A DNA stretch of 64,000 bases from Rikenellaceae bacterium (GCA_015059735.1 SUZX01000002.1:186001-250000), one strand, 5' to 3'; shown: positions 17,494 to 28,001, counted from the stretch's first letter. Numbers and translations are program-made. Notes: generated by a model from the letters alone, not told the origin.

Positions 17494-18228
17494 CTACCGA
17501 ATATTTACCCACGATAAACGTTCCCATAGCCATGCAGGAATCAGTCGCCAAAAGAAGACCAACAATGCATAGCGACGATCGATTACGATGCGGCGACGTT
17601 TGTGCTCCAATGCCTGAACGATGTTGAGGGCAACCTTTTCAGGACTCATTAACAGTGGATAATTGCTGTTGTCACTCAGCAGCGCAGTTGCGACGAATCC
17701 CGGGCGAATATCGGTGAAACGGATGTTAAGGTGCTCCATGCGAGCAAGTTGCGCGAGGGCATCGAGATAGGTGTTCTGCATACGTTTGGTTGCCGAATAG
17801 GCCGGAGCAGCACCGAGCCCTTTGGTGCCTGCAATAGAGGAGATGGCGGCGATATGGCCTCCGTTGTGATTACGAAACCAATTGAATGCGGTGGTTATCA
17901 TCCGAACGAAACCTTCTCCGTTGGTGCGTAGTGTCGCGATCTCAATGTCGGGATTCAGTGTAGTGTTGCGATTGCCGACCCCCGAAGCATGAAAATAGAG
18001 ATCCATGCCACCTAATCGGTTGATGAGTTGCTCCAAATGTTGGGGTGCATCGTTGTGGGTGATATCGATCGGCTCTATCTTCACTTGTTGCGGAGCTTCG
18101 GCTTGCAGTGATTTGAGGGCTTCAATGCGTCGCCCTGCGGCTCCGACCTGCCATCCCTTGCGCAAGAAAATGCGCGCCACTTCCAACCCGATTCCAGAGG
18201 TTGCTCCGACGATGACGATACGATTCAT
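17494..18228 (-). CDS. Short-chain dehydrogenase/reductase (SDR)
   Basis: A 244-residue NAD(P)-dependent oxidoreductase of unknown substrate. The cofactor loop is VGATSGIG (residues 7-14), and the catalytic tetrad shows SSIAG (Ser) and YSATK (Tyr, Lys). A hydrophobic, Trp-rich C-terminus suggests membrane contact. It starts 2 nt after the dCMP deaminase stop and belongs to the secA operon. Confidence 0.85.
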   Translation of the reverse strand: MNRIVIVGATSGIGLEVARIFLRKGWQVGAAGRRIEALKSLQAEAPQQVKIEPIDITHNDAPQHLEQLINRLGGMDLYFHASGVGNRNTTLNPDIEIATLRTNGEGFVRMITTAFNWFRNHNGGHIAAISSIAGTKGLGAAPAYSATKRMQNTYLDALAQLARMEHLNIRFTDIRPGFVATALLSDNSNYPLLMSPEKVALNIVQALEHKRRRIVIDRRYALLVFFWRLIPAWLWERLSWVNIR

Positions 18229-18230
18229 CT

Positions 18231-18662
18231 CTATTCAACTTCGCATTGAACACATTCGATTCCCACACGACGTAACAACTCCAAACCATCTTCGGAACGA
18301 TATGCTTCGGAATATACCACTCGTTTGATTCCTGCTTGTATGATCAACTTCGAACATTCAATACAGGGGGCAGCCGTAATATAGAGGGTCGATCCGTTAC
18401 AATTGTTCGCCGATTTTGCGACCTTTGTAATGGCATTGGCCTCTGCATGCAACACGTAGGCTTTGGTCCGGCCGGTTTCATCCTCACAGATATTCTCAAA
18501 ACCTGAGGGGGTACCGTTGTATCCATCGGAGATGATCATCTTGTCTTTGACGATCAATGCTCCGACTTTGCGGCGCACGCAGTAGGAATTCTCTGCCCAA
18601 ATGCGTGCCATCCGCAGGTAGCGCATGTCTAACTGTCGCTGTTTCTCTTCTTCGTAGGTCAT
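18231..18662 (-). CDS. dCMP deaminase (cytidine/deoxycytidylate deaminase family)
   Basis: Deaminates dCMP to dUMP for thymidylate synthesis. The 143 residues carry the zinc motif HAEANAI with the catalytic Glu, and PCIECSK with the two Cys ligands. The N-terminus YLRMARIWAENSYC and the KVGALIVKD segment match ComEB-type enzymes. It lies between secA (5-nt gap) and the SDR gene (2-nt gap), so it is co-transcribed with them. Confidence 0.9.
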   Translation of the reverse strand: MTYEEEKQRQLDMRYLRMARIWAENSYCVRRKVGALIVKDKMIISDGYNGTPSGFENICEDETGRTKAYVLHAEANAITKVAKSANNCNGSTLYITAAPCIECSKLIIQAGIKRVVYSEAYRSEDGLELLRRVGIECVQCEVE

Positions 18663-18667
18663 ACCTA

Positions 18668-21600
18668 TTACATTCCTTTACCGTGACAGTTCTTGAATTT
18701 CTTGCCGGAGCCACACGGACATGGATCATTACGTCCGACCTTTTTCTCTACTTGAATAGGCATGGTCTTTTGACGTTCCTGCTGACCGGCTTGGGCTGCC
18801 GCCTGCATACGCGAAGCTTGCAACTTATTGACATCTACCTTTGTTTGGGGTTTGCGTTCTTGTTGTACCGCTTCGGCGTTTTGATCGTTGACAGGGATAT
18901 AGGCTTTGTTCAAAATGGCCAAGACATCGCGGTTGACCTTGATGAGCATCTTCGAGAACAAACCGAACGATTCGAACTTGTAGATCAACAGCGGATCTTT
19001 TTGCTCATAGGTGGCATTCTGTACACTTTGGCGTAGATCGTCCATTTCACGTAGGTGCTCTCGCCAAGCATCGTCGATCGATGTAAACATCACCACTTTG
19101 GAGAAAATCTTGTAGATCTCAGCACCATCGGTATCACGACATTTGCGCAAGTTTACGGGAATGTTATATCCCAAATGGCCGTCGGTTATCGGGAAGAAAA
19201 GGTTCGCGTCGAGTTGATTTTTGCGCTCTTCGTAGATGCGGGTCATTACCGGACGTACGGTATCGGCAACTGCTTTGGCTCGACGAGCGTAGGCGGCTTT
19301 GAGGTCATTAACAATAGCTTCGGTAAGTTCTTCGGGCTTGGCTTTCTCGTAGTAGGCAGCGTCGAATGATGGCTCGATGGCAACGTCGCGGATTAACTCG
19401 AAACGGAAATCCTCGAAATCGATGCCGCGATGCTCCTCGGCAAAGTTGTCGGCATAGTCGTACATGATATTGTTCAGGTCGATCTCAATACGTTCGCCAT
19501 AGAGGGCATGGCGACGACGGGTGTAGATTACCTCACGTTGTGAGTTCATGACATCGTCGTATTCGAGCAGACGTTTACGAATGCCGAAGTTGTTCTCCTC
19601 GACTTTCTTCTGTGCACGCTCGATGGCTTTGGTCATCATACCGGCTTGGATCACCTCACCCTCTTTCAGCCCCATGCGGTCCATCATGGTTGCGATACGA
19701 CCGGAGCCAAACAGACGCATTAGGTCGTCTTCAAGCGATACGAAGAACTGCGACGATCCCGGGTCTCCCTGACGTCCGGCACGACCGCGTAGCTGACGAT
19801 CGACACGACGGCTTTCGTGACGCTCAGTGCCGATAATAGCCAAACCTCCGGCAGCTTTCACTTCGGGAGTTAGTTTAATATCGGTACCACGACCAGCCAT
19901 GTTGGTAGCGATGGTAACCTGTCCCGAACGTCCGGCCTCGGCAACAATTTGTGCCTCCAAAGCGTGTTGCTTGGCGTTCAGTACGTTGTGTTTAATGCCG
20001 CGTAATTTGAGCATGCGACTCAATAACTCGGAGATTTCCACCGAAGTTGTGCCGACTAAGACGGGACGACCGGCCTCTACCAATCGTACGATTTCGTCGA
20101 TTACGGCGTTGTATTTCTCGCGTTTGGTTTTATATACCAAGTCTTGACGGTCGTCGCGGATCACCGGACGGTTGGTCGGGATGACCACCACGTCGAGTTT
20201 GTAGATGCTCCAAAACTCCGAAGCCTCGGTTTCGGCCGTACCGGTCATACCAGCCAGTTTGTGGTACATGCGGAAATAGTTCTGCAATGTAATGGTGGCA
20301 AAGGTTTGTGTTGCAGCCTCCACCTTGACGTGCTCTTTGGCCTCGATAGCCTGATGCAGACCATCGGAGTAGCGACGACCTTCGAGGATACGACCGGTTT
20401 GCTCATCAACGATCTTCACTTTGTTGTCCATCACCACATACTCGATGTCTTTCTCGAACATGGCATAAGCTTTGAGCAATTGATTTACGGTGTGAACACG
20501 TTCGGACTTGATTGAGTAGTCGTTGATTACCTCGTCGCGCTTTTGGGCACGTTCCTCAGCCGAGAGATCGCTCTTCTCTAACTCGGCAACGGCACCTCCG
20601 ATGTCGGGCAATATGAAGAATCCGTCTTCATTGAAGTAGCGCGAAAGCACTTCATGACCTTTGTCGGTAAGTTCCACCGAATTGAGTTTCTCGTCGATGA
20701 CGAAGAACAGATCGTCGGTAATCTCCGGCATGCGGCGGTTGTTGTCCTGCATGTAGATATTTTCGGTCTTCTGCATCAAGGCTTTGACACCTGTCTCGGA
20801 GAGATATTTGATCAGTGGCTTATATTTCGGAAGACCTTTGTGGGTGCGGTATAATTTCACACCGCCCTCCTCGTTTTTACCTTCGGAGATCAACTGGCGT
20901 GCCTCGGAAAGCAACGAGGTGACCAAATTCTTTTGCAGGTTATAGAGGTGCTCGATGGCCGGACGATATTGCTCGAAGAGTTGGTCGTCGCCTTTGGGAA
21001 CGGGTCCTGAAATGATGAGTGGGGTACGGGCATCGTCGATCAAGACAGAGTCCACCTCATCGACAATAGCGAAATGGTGCTTGCGCTGAACGAGGTCGGC
21101 TGGTGACGAAGCCATGTTGTCGCGCAGGTAGTCGAAACCGTATTCGTTGTTTGTACCGAATGTGATGTCGGCCATATATGCCTTGCGGCGCGCGTCGGAG
21201 TTGGGTTGGGTTTCGTCGATGCAGGCTACCGATAACCCGTGAAACTGATACATAGGGCCCATCCACTCGGAGTCACGTTTGGCGAGGTAGTTGTTCACTG
21301 TAACGAGGTGCACACCTTTTTTTGCCAAAGCATTGAGGAATACCGGAAGGGTGGCGACAAGGGTTTTACCCTCACCGGTGGCCATCTCGGCGATTTTACC
21401 TTTGTGGAGTACCACGCCACCGAAGAGCTGGACGTCGTAGTGGATCATATCCCATTTGATGTCGTTTCCTCCGGCAATCCAATGGTTGGCGTAGATCGCT
21501 TTGTCGCCTTCGATGTGTACGAAATCTTTTGTGGCGGCAAGATCACGGTCGAAGTCGTTTGCCGTAACAACCACCTCGTCATTTTGTGCAAAACGGCGGG

Positions 21601-21961
21601 CGGTATCTTTCATGATGGCAAATGCCTCTGGCAGGATCTCGTCGAGTTTCTCCTCAATCTTTTCGTCAATACGTTTGGTCGTTGCGTCGATCTCTTTCGA
21701 AATGCGCTCTTTCTCTTCGAGCGAGGTTTCGGGTTTTTCGAGCATCTCTTTCAGCTCAACGATGTGGGCTTCGTCGGCAGCGATGAAGTCGGCGATCTGT
21801 TTTTTCAACCCTTCGCTACGAGCACGCAATTCGTCGTTAGAGAGCGCCTCGATGGTGGGGTAAACGGCCTTGATTTTTTGAAGATAAGGCTCAATCTCTT
21901 TGCGGTCTTTGTCGGCTTTTGAGCCGAAAATCAACTTGATTAAACTGGCTAATATATCCAT
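18668..21961 (-). CDS. secA: Preprotein translocase ATPase SecA
   Basis: The ATPase motor that drives proteins through SecYEG. The 1097 residues are longer than the E. coli protein, as usual in Bacteroidetes. Walker A is [10 protein letters not shown], Walker B is [10 protein letters not shown], and motif VI-like [13 protein letters not shown] is present. The C-terminal zinc-binding tail reads [14 protein letters not shown], preceded by a Gln-rich linker. It has its own promoter about 40 nt upstream and leads an operon with dCMP deaminase and SDR genes. Confidence 0.97.
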   Translation of the reverse strand: MDILASLIKLIFGSKADKDRKEIEPYLQKIKAVYPTIEALSNDELRARSEGLKKQIADFIAADEAHIVELKEMLEKPETSLEEKERISKEIDATTKRIDEKIEEKLDEILPEAFAIMKDTARRFAQNDEVVVTANDFDRDLAATKDFVHIEGDKAIYANHWIAGGNDIKWDMIHYDVQLFGGVVLHKGKIAEMATGEGKTLVATLPVFLNALAKKGVHLVTVNNYLAKRDSEWMGPMYQFHGLSVACIDETQPNSDARRKAYMADITFGTNNEYGFDYLRDNMASSPADLVQRKHHFAIVDEVDSVLIDDARTPLIISGPVPKGDDQLFEQYRPAIEHLYNLQKNLVTSLLSEARQLISEGKNEEGGVKLYRTHKGLPKYKPLIKYLSETGVKALMQKTENIYMQDNNRRMPEITDDLFFVIDEKLNSVELTDKGHEVLSRYFNEDGFFILPDIGGAVAELEKSDLSAEERAQKRDEVINDYSIKSERVHTVNQLLKAYAMFEKDIEYVVMDNKVKIVDEQTGRILEGRRYSDGLHQAIEAKEHVKVEAATQTFATITLQNYFRMYHKLAGMTGTAETEASEFWSIYKLDVVVIPTNRPVIRDDRQDLVYKTKREKYNAVIDEIVRLVEAGRPVLVGTTSVEISELLSRMLKLRGIKHNVLNAKQHALEAQIVAEAGRSGQVTIATNMAGRGTDIKLTPEVKAAGGLAIIGTERHESRRVDRQLRGRAGRQGDPGSSQFFVSLEDDLMRLFGSGRIATMMDRMGLKEGEVIQAGMMTKAIERAQKKVEENNFGIRKRLLEYDDVMNSQREVIYTRRRHALYGERIEIDLNNIMYDYADNFAEEHRGIDFEDFRFELIRDVAIEPSFDAAYYEKAKPEELTEAIVNDLKAAYARRAKAVADTVRPVMTRIYEERKNQLDANLFFPITDGHLGYNIPVNLRKCRDTDGAEIYKIFSKVVMFTSIDDAWREHLREMDDLRQSVQNATYEQKDPLLIYKFESFGLFSKMLIKVNRDVLAILNKAYIPVNDQNAEAVQQERKPQTKVDVNKLQASRMQAAAQAGQQERQKTMPIQVEKKVGRNDPCPCGSGKKFKNCHGKGM

Positions 21962-22000
21962 AGTTGTTGTTATGTTTTGCGTTTGGAGTGCTAAATCCTA

Positions 22001-22008
22001 CAAAAGTA
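22001..22008 (-). promoter_or_regulatory. -7 box TACTTTTG for secA
   Basis: Perfect TAnnTTTG on the minus strand, 39 nt before the secA ATG. Confidence 0.6.
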
Positions 22009-22059
22009 GTGAATTTATCGGAAAACGCAAAATATTAAACTTGTGCAAGGTCTATATTG

Positions 22060-22100
22060 AAACAAAAAACGATGAAACTGATACAAAGTTTCATCGTTTT
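22060..22100 (-). terminator. Terminator after the MBOAT-SGNH operon
   Basis: A perfect 14-bp stem (22066-22079 with 22087-22100) with a 7-nt loop. Read on the minus strand it ends in a run of T residues, downstream of the SGNH gene stop. Confidence 0.8.
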
Positions 22101-22134
22101 ATCATTTTTGGATGTTGTTATTGATTGGAGATAA

Positions 22135-23073
22135 TTATTGTATCGGAGCTGTTTGTAACGTGTCGGCTGCGATGTAATCGTGCAGAAGCCGCGCCAATTT
22201 GCGGCCACCTACGTCGTAGTTTAGATGAAAATCGTCCATAAAATCCTCTTCGGTGAAATGGTCGCTTTTCAGCAGGTTGAGGTAGCTCACAAGCGGATGG
22301 GTGTTTGTCATCTTTGTACCGATAGCAAGGGTCATTGCGCTGATTTCGGGGGTCAGATGCTCATAATAGGCCTGTCGGGTAGGGGTTGTGATAAGTATTA
22401 CACGGATACCTTGTGAGGTGATTTCCGAAATCATTTGTTCGAGAATTTGATGGTTCTTAACCGCTGTTTCGGGAGTATAGACCGAATGGCGGCGTGCCAT
22501 CGTTTTTCCTGTTCTCCCGTTCCAATTGGCTGGTCGGTTTCGAAGTAGATCCATAGAGGATCCAAGGCTGTCGCATGTAGGTTGCATTTGATCGAAGTTG
22601 CCGTGCATGATAACATCCATGCGCTTCAAAGCACTCTTGGGATTAGCGACGATATAGTTTTTTTGCAGATCGAATAGCGAAGAGGGCAAATGGTAATGGA
22701 TGTTGTAGAAAGGCGTACGCCATGCTTCAAGTCCGTCGGCTGTTTTGCCGTGAGTCCAGCAAGAGAGAGCCAATACAATGTATTTCAACGAGGTGAGTCG
22801 TGGTTTATATTTTTGCCAAAGGGCATAATCCAACTCGATGGGCTGACCCGGGAATGAAAGATTGAATGCTTTGTATCCGATATCGTTGAGATTGATACGA
22901 TGTGTGAACGAAGACCCGAAGATCAACATTTCGAGTTGCTCGGCATTTTTGTCCATAAATGCCGCCTTGTATTTGAATTCGTGCGGGGCTTGTCGTTGTA
23001 CGTATTCGAATGCCGATATCAGTGCAACAAGTGGCAACAAGAAGAGTATGGAGCGGATGATAAAACGTTTCAT
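22135..23073 (-). CDS. SGNH-like protein, partner of the MBOAT acyltransferase
   Basis: A 312-residue protein with one N-terminal membrane segment (about residues 5-23) and a periplasmic domain. The motif FGSSFTH near residue 53 would carry the SGNH nucleophile Ser, and DDFHLNYDVGG near the end the Asp/His. It starts 3 nt after the MBOAT stop. Such pairs, by analogy with AlgI-AlgX/J and DltB-DltD, move acyl groups across the membrane onto cell-surface polymers. The polymer here is not evident. Confidence 0.75.
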   Translation of the reverse strand: MKRFIIRSILFLLPLVALISAFEYVQRQAPHEFKYKAAFMDKNAEQLEMLIFGSSFTHRINLNDIGYKAFNLSFPGQPIELDYALWQKYKPRLTSLKYIVLALSCWTHGKTADGLEAWRTPFYNIHYHLPSSLFDLQKNYIVANPKSALKRMDVIMHGNFDQMQPTCDSLGSSMDLLRNRPANWNGRTGKTMARRHSVYTPETAVKNHQILEQMISEITSQGIRVILITTPTRQAYYEHLTPEISAMTLAIGTKMTNTHPLVSYLNLLKSDHFTEEDFMDDFHLNYDVGGRKLARLLHDYIAADTLQTAPIQ

Positions 23074-23076
23074 GGG

Positions 23077-24525
23077 TTAGAATTGGAAATAGATAAATGC
23101 TTGTTGTTGAGCGAACATCAGATAAATGGCGATCAAAAGGAGGTAGTAGATGCTGAATCGAACGGCGGAAAATCGAATTACCCCCCCCCTATTGAATTGC
23201 AACGCATGTTGTTTGCTGCGTTGGAACCATTCGACGGTTTGCAGAAGAACGATGCCGATTAACGAATGAATGAAGGCGGTTTCGAACCAGCTGTCGGGCC
23301 AGATAACTGGCTCAAAAAGAGCCGGCGAGCAGATACGGGAGATGTATTCCCAAGCATGGTCGATATTTTCGGCACGGAAGATGATCCAGCCGATGACTAT
23401 CAAAATGAAAGTAGCGGCGATGCGGATAATCTCACGGCCAGAAGGAAAGATTCGACCTTCGGCTATCTCTCCGAGGTTACGACGATTGCGTTGTGCAAGG
23501 ATCAAAGGCAGAAAAAGTAGGGCGTTATAGGCTCCCCATACCACAAAGGTCCAATTAGCACCGTGCCACAGGCCGCTGAGTAGGAAGATGACAAATGTGT
23601 TGCGGATGATCGAGGCTTTTGAACCGCGACTGCCACCCAACGGAATATAAATGTAGTCGCGGAACCATGTGTTGAGTGAGATGTGCCACCGACGCCAGAA
23701 CTCAGCAATGTCACGCGAAAAATAGGGGAAATGAAAATTGCGCATCAATTCAAAACCGAAAAGCCGTGAAACACCGATGGCAATATCGGAGTAGCCGGAG
23801 AAGTCGCCATAGATCTGGAAGGTGAAAGCCAAAGCTCCCAATATGAGCATGCCACCCGATTCGGTAGCGTGATTCTCGAAAACATAGTTGGCCAAGATGG
23901 CACAGTTGTCTGCAACGACCATCTTCTTGAACAATCCCCACAAGGCTTGGCGCACGCCATCGGTGGCTTGGGTTATATCAAATGTGCGGGAGCGGAGGAA
24001 TTGGGGCAGGAGGTTGGTTGCTCGCTCGATAGGACCGGCCACAAGTTGCGGGAAGAACGAGATGTAAGCGAAAAAGGCTGCAATGTCGTGGGTGGCTTGG
24101 AGTTTTTTGCGATAGACATCGATCGAATAACTCAACGCTTGGAATGTATAGAACGAGATGCCGACCGGCAAGATGATTTTGAGTAATAAACTATCGGCCG
24201 CAAATCCGAACAAGTCGGCAAACGATTGGATGAAAAAGTCGTAGTATTTGAACGTGCAGAGAATACCGAGATTCAATACGATGTTTGCGGCACTGATCCA
24301 GCGGGCTTGTCGAGGACGTGATTCGATCAGTCGTCCTGCAACGTAGCTGCAAAGCGAAGTGAAGAAAATAAGGATCAAGAATCGCCAATCCCACCAGCCA
24401 TAGAACAAGTAGCTGGCTGCTACGATAAAGAGATTTTGGAGTCGGATATTGCGATTGAATACAAACCAGTAGAGCAGAAATACTACGGGCAGAAATAGTG
24501 TAAATTCGATGGAGTTGAATAACAT
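23077..24525 (-). CDS. MBOAT family membrane-bound O-acyltransferase (AlgI/DltB-like)
   Basis: A 482-residue multi-pass membrane protein. The start MLFNSIEFTLFLPVVF is the family N-terminus, and the active-site His is in LLSGLWHGANWTF. The RRWHISLNTWFRDYIYIPLGG stretch is characteristic. It should transfer acyl (often acetyl) groups to an extracytoplasmic polymer with the SGNH partner downstream. A G9 run in the coding strand (23181-23189) sits about 36 codons before the stop, where slippage would change or truncate the C-terminus. I use ATG 24525; the frame is open upstream but enters the promoter. Confidence 0.9.
   Translation of the reverse strand: MLFNSIEFTLFLPVVFLLYWFVFNRNIRLQNLFIVAASYLFYGWWDWRFLILIFFTSLCSYVAGRLIESRPRQARWISAANIVLNLGILCTFKYYDFFIQSFADLFGFAADSLLLKIILPVGISFYTFQALSYSIDVYRKKLQATHDIAAFFAYISFFPQLVAGPIERATNLLPQFLRSRTFDITQATDGVRQALWGLFKKMVVADNCAILANYVFENHATESGGMLILGALAFTFQIYGDFSGYSDIAIGVSRLFGFELMRNFHFPYFSRDIAEFWRRWHISLNTWFRDYIYIPLGGSRGSKASIIRNTFVIFLLSGLWHGANWTFVVWGAYNALLFLPLILAQRNRRNLGEIAEGRIFPSGREIIRIAATFILIVIGWIIFRAENIDHAWEYISRICSPALFEPVIWPDSWFETAFIHSLIGIVLLQTVEWFQRSKQHALQFNRGGVIRFSAVRFSIYYLLLIAIYLMFAQQQAFIYFQF
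23181..23189 (-). repeat. G9 tract inside the MBOAT coding sequence
   Basis: Nine consecutive G on the coding strand, encoding part of an R-G-G sequence about 36 codons before the stop. A one-base slip would alter the protein C-terminus. Confidence 0.75.
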
Positions 24526-24545
24526 AACTAATGGGTTAGAGGGGA

Positions 24546-24553
24546 CAAAAATA
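24546..24553 (-). promoter_or_regulatory. -7 box TATTTTTG for the MBOAT operon
   Basis: Perfect TAnnTTTG on the minus strand, 20 nt before the ATG at 24525. Confidence 0.6.
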
Positions 24554-24705
24554 GCCTCTTGCATCGGAAAAACCAAATCGGCAAAAACAAGAAGTTGCCT
24601 GACGAGGTGATTTCTGTGTTATGCATGTCTTCGAAATGCTCATTAACGTTGTGTATGCTGCGCTTTTTCGGTTTTTGCGAACTTGAAATCCTTCATGTTA
24701 TACGA

Positions 24706-24762
24706 CATATACTATGTGAAGCTGTCGCGACACTATTTGTCGGACAGCCTCATATAGTATGG
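24706..24762 (-). other. Imperfect long inverted repeat in the gap after the malic enzyme gene
   Basis: The arms 24706-24726 and 24743-24762 pair over about 20 bp with two mismatches. It lies about 20 bp past the malic enzyme stop and may end that transcript, but no T run follows, so intrinsic termination is doubtful. The rest of the 24554-24783 gap shows no gene. Confidence 0.5.
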
Positions 24763-24783
24763 TATATGTTGCGAGATTGGGCG

Positions 24784-26052
24784 TTAGAGAGAGGCAGATG
24801 TGGTGTGCATTGCTTGATATTGTTCTTTCGAGATTTTTGCCACACCCGAATCAATGGCGGCTTGTGCAACAGCCGGAGCTACGGTGTGTAGCAGACGGGG
24901 ATCGAGGGGCTTGGGTATCAGATATTCACGACCAAACTCCAATTCCTCGATGCCATATGCATGCAGTACCTGTGCCGGAATCGGAGCACGGGCCAAAGTT
25001 GCTAAAGCATGAGCAGCGGCAAGTAGCATTTCGTTGTTGATCTGTGTGGCGCGTACGTCGAGGGCTCCGCGAAAGATGTAAGGGAATCCCAGCACGTTGT
25101 TTACCTGATTGGGATAGTCGGAGCGTCCGGTGGCAAAAATAATATCGGGGCGTGCACTCATGGCTTTGTCGTAGGAGATTTCCGGATCGGGATTGGCTAA
25201 AGCCAAGACGATTGGATTGTCGGCCATCGTGCGAATCATTTCGGGGGTGAGGATGTTGGCCTTTGATACTCCGAGAAACAGATCAGCATCAATAAGTGCC
25301 TCAGAAAGGGTTGAAACTTGTCGGCTTGTGGCAAATTGCCGTTTCATTGGGTTGAGGTCGGTGCGTGTTGTTGAGACTACGCCTCGACTGTCGCAAAGCG
25401 TGATATTTTCGGAACGAAGTCCCAATTTTAAGAATAATTTTACACAGGCAATAGCGGCTGCTCCGGCTCCATTGACCACCACTTTTAGGGTGTCGATTTT
25501 CTTTTGAGCGATTTCGATCCCATTGAGCAGAGCAGCAGCGACAATGACAGCGGTACCGTGTTGGTCGTCGTGCATGATCGGAATGGGTAACTCATCGCGC
25601 AATCGTTGCTCGATCTCGAAACATTCGGGAGCTTTGATATCTTCGAGATTGATGGCACCGAAGGTGGGGGCGATGGCTTTCACAGCGCGTATAAAGGCTT
25701 CGGGATCGGTTTCGTTGATTTCGATATCAAAAGCGTCGATCCCCGAAAATGTCTTGAACAACATGCTTTTCCCCTCCATTACAGGTTTCGATGCCAGAGC
25801 TCCGACATTCCCCAAACCTAAAACGGCGGTACCATTGGTGATGACACCCACGAGATTCCCTTTGTTGGTATAACAATAGGCAGTTTCGGGATCATCGGCA
25901 ATAGCGCGGGTGGGAGCGGCTACTCCCGGGGAGTAGGCCAATGATAATTCGTGTTGGGTATGATATGGTTTCGTCGGTTGTATTTCTATTTTTCCGGCGT
26001 GTGGATGGCTATGATAGTCTAGCGCTTCTTGGTTTAGTTTTTCGGATAGCAT
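24784..26052 (-). CDS. Malic enzyme, short form without phosphotransacetylase domain
   Basis: Oxidatively decarboxylates malate to pyruvate with NAD(P)+. The 422 residues hold both the N-terminal malic domain ([24 protein letters not shown]) and the NAD-binding domain ([17 protein letters not shown]). Many Bacteroidetes and proteobacterial MaeB enzymes are about 760 residues with a C-terminal phosphotransacetylase-like domain. That domain is absent here, and the gene ends cleanly with no trace of it downstream. The cofactor cannot be decided from sequence alone. Confidence 0.9.
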   Translation of the reverse strand: MLSEKLNQEALDYHSHPHAGKIEIQPTKPYHTQHELSLAYSPGVAAPTRAIADDPETAYCYTNKGNLVGVITNGTAVLGLGNVGALASKPVMEGKSMLFKTFSGIDAFDIEINETDPEAFIRAVKAIAPTFGAINLEDIKAPECFEIEQRLRDELPIPIMHDDQHGTAVIVAAALLNGIEIAQKKIDTLKVVVNGAGAAAIACVKLFLKLGLRSENITLCDSRGVVSTTRTDLNPMKRQFATSRQVSTLSEALIDADLFLGVSKANILTPEMIRTMADNPIVLALANPDPEISYDKAMSARPDIIFATGRSDYPNQVNNVLGFPYIFRGALDVRATQINNEMLLAAAHALATLARAPIPAQVLHAYGIEELEFGREYLIPKPLDPRLLHTVAPAVAQAAIDSGVAKISKEQYQAMHTTSASL

Positions 26053-26120
26053 AAATATTCTTTTTGGATATTTAGGGGGTGGTGAGATGCAAATATTGTT
26101 CCGGCAATTATATCATAGAA

Positions 26121-27125
26121 TTAAAAAAGGGTAGTTTCGCGATTTGACGGAGTAAGTCCGAGATGCGAAAATGCCAAATCGGTGGCTTCTCGACCACGAG
26201 GTGTTCGTTTGAGAAAACCCTCTTTGATCAAGAACGGTTCATATACCTCTTCGATGGTACCAGCATCTTCGCCAACAGCGGTAGCAATGGTATTCAAACC
26301 GACAGGTCCGCCTTTGAATTTTTCGATGATTGTACCGAGTATTTTATTGTCCATTTGATCCAGTCCGCGAGAGTCGATATTCAGAGCCGTCAGGGCAAAA
26401 CGGGTAATGTCGAGGTCGATATGTCCTTCGCCTTTGACCATAGCGAAATCGCGTACACGTCGTAGCAGGGCGTTGGCTATACGCGGTGTGCCACGCGAAC
26501 GTAGTGCCACTTCGAGTGCGGCATCATCGTCGATTGAAACATCGAGGATGCGAGCCGAACGTTTGATAATGCCGGCCAAAACTTTGGCGTCGTAATATTC
26601 CAAGTGACATTGAATTCCGAAGCGGGCTCGCAATGGAGAGGTCAGCAAGCCGCTACGGGTGGTGGCACCGATTAGGGTAAAAGGCGCCAGTTCGATTTGG
26701 ATCGAACGAGCTGAGGGCCCTTTATCAAGAACAATGTCTATTTTGTAATCCTCCATTGCGGAATAGAGATACTCTTCGACAATAGGGCTTAAACGATGGA
26801 TCTCGTCGATGAAGAGTACATCTCCCGAGTTGAGGTTGGTCAGCAGACCTGCCAAATCCCCGGGTTTATCCAATACCGGACCCGAAGTGACGCGTAACTG
26901 TGCCCCCATTTCGTTGGCGATGATGTTGGCCAATGTGGTTTTTCCCAAGCCCGGGGGGCCATGCAGGAGCACGTGGTCCAACGAGTCGCCGCGCATGAGC
27001 GCAGCTTTGATAAAGATACGAAGATTCTCGACAATCTTGTCTTGTCCGGAAAAGTTTTCAAGCTCTTGCGGACGAATTTTATTCTCGAATTCGAGATCGC
27101 TCTCGGTATTGCGGATGATAGACAT
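26121..27125 (-). CDS. ruvB: Holliday junction branch migration ATPase RuvB
   Basis: Hexameric motor that moves Holliday junctions with RuvA. The 334-residue protein has Walker [14 protein letters not shown], Walker [11 protein letters not shown], sensor 1 GATTRSGLL and a C-terminal winged helix. I start at ATG 27125 (MSIIRNTE); a perfect promoter box ends exactly 4 nt before it. ruvA and ruvC are not nearby. Confidence 0.95.
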   Translation of the reverse strand: MSIIRNTESDLEFENKIRPQELENFSGQDKIVENLRIFIKAALMRGDSLDHVLLHGPPGLGKTTLANIIANEMGAQLRVTSGPVLDKPGDLAGLLTNLNSGDVLFIDEIHRLSPIVEEYLYSAMEDYKIDIVLDKGPSARSIQIELAPFTLIGATTRSGLLTSPLRARFGIQCHLEYYDAKVLAGIIKRSARILDVSIDDDAALEVALRSRGTPRIANALLRRVRDFAMVKGEGHIDLDITRFALTALNIDSRGLDQMDNKILGTIIEKFKGGPVGLNTIATAVGEDAGTIEEVYEPFLIKEGFLKRTPRGREATDLAFSHLGLTPSNRETTLF

Positions 27126-27129
27126 GTTG

Positions 27130-27137
27130 CAAAGATA
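27130..27137 (-). promoter_or_regulatory. -7 box TATCTTTG for ruvB
   Basis: Perfect TAnnTTTG on the minus strand, ending exactly 4 nt before the ruvB ATG; predicts a leaderless mRNA. Confidence 0.65.
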
Positions 27138-27164
27138 GTAAAATTTCCGAGAAAAATAGCGAGC

Positions 27165-27214
27165 GCGAAAAAAGCAAGACCGAACCAACTTTCTATCGGT
27201 CCGGTCTCGCTTTT
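27165..27214 (-). terminator. Terminator after the NigD-like gene
   Basis: A 17-bp stem (27170-27186 with 27198-27214) that is complete in minus-strand RNA when two G-U pairs are counted, followed on that strand by a T run. It separates the NigD-like gene from ruvB. Confidence 0.8.
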
Positions 27215-27226
27215 ATGTGGCCAAAT

Positions 27227-27943
27227 TTATTGTTTTTCGGTCGGGCGATCTATGGTGATTGTCTCCGTTTTCATGGTTTGGAGACGTTTGTAGGTAATTT
27301 TTACACCTTTCTTGCTAGCCAAGAACTGATCGATGCTCAATGTGTTGAATGATATGTCGTTGTAGTAACTGCTACCGTCTTGCGGATCGTCGCCGGCATT
27401 ATGAATGAGGGTCAGGTTGATATAGTTGCTATTGGCTTCGAAAGCATTTTCGTCATAGACCACTTTGTAGCTGTGTTTATTCTTTGTTTCGGATGTGAAC
27501 GGGTGTAAAACTCGAATTGTGAGCCAGTCGCCTACTAGTACCGCATCGACAATGTCGAGAGGATCGTTCTGTTGTTGTTCGGTTTCGGAGATAGGCATGG
27601 ATTCGACCGCACCAGTATAAATGTTTTGAATTTGGTAAATGGTAGCGAGGTAGTCGTATTGTTTGAGATCTTTCTGCTCTTCCTGCGAGAATTTTCCCAG
27701 ATCCTCCAAACTGAACAATAAGATGGCGCGCTGACCCTCCTTGGGGGCATAGATCACGTTGCTCTTATTTACGGGATAAATCGTCTTTTTATTGTCCATT
27801 TCGAAATAATAGTTGGGACTTTCTAACGTTTTTACAGTGACGAATTTCTGATAAGCATGTGTTCCTTCTTCACCGTCGTTGCATGAAGAGAAGACAAATG
27901 TTATAAGGGTTAGAAGCGAAAAAAGGAGTTTTTTCATGATCAT
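27227..27943 (-). CDS. NigD-like lipoprotein
   Basis: A 238-residue protein with a lipoprotein signal (FVFSSC near residue 21) and the two-domain arrangement of NigD-like proteins, a Bacteroidales family of unknown role named after a bacteriocin-associated gene in Prevotella. The WLTIRVLHPF and YINLTLIHNAGDD stretches resemble the C-terminal beta-sandwich of that family. A second in-frame ATG lies 6 nt downstream. No bacteriocin genes are nearby. Confidence 0.72.
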   Translation of the reverse strand: MIMKKLLFSLLTLITFVFSSCNDGEEGTHAYQKFVTVKTLESPNYYFEMDNKKTIYPVNKSNVIYAPKEGQRAILLFSLEDLGKFSQEEQKDLKQYDYLATIYQIQNIYTGAVESMPISETEQQQNDPLDIVDAVLVGDWLTIRVLHPFTSETKNKHSYKVVYDENAFEANSNYINLTLIHNAGDDPQDGSSYYNDISFNTLSIDQFLASKKGVKITYKRLQTMKTETITIDRPTEKQ

Positions 27944-27993
27944 AAAGTTTATTTGTTACTCAAAATTATAAATGTTATTTTGTTAGAATGTCG

Positions 27994-28001
27994 CAAAGAT
28001 A
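27994..28001 (-). promoter_or_regulatory. -7 box TATCTTTG for the NigD-like gene
   Basis: Perfect TAnnTTTG on the minus strand, about 50 nt before the ATG. Confidence 0.6.

Noticed and set aside
24577..24783. A remnant of a phosphotransacetylase domain after the short malic enzyme.
   Set aside because: The gap contains no in-frame continuation or similarity; the gene ends normally.
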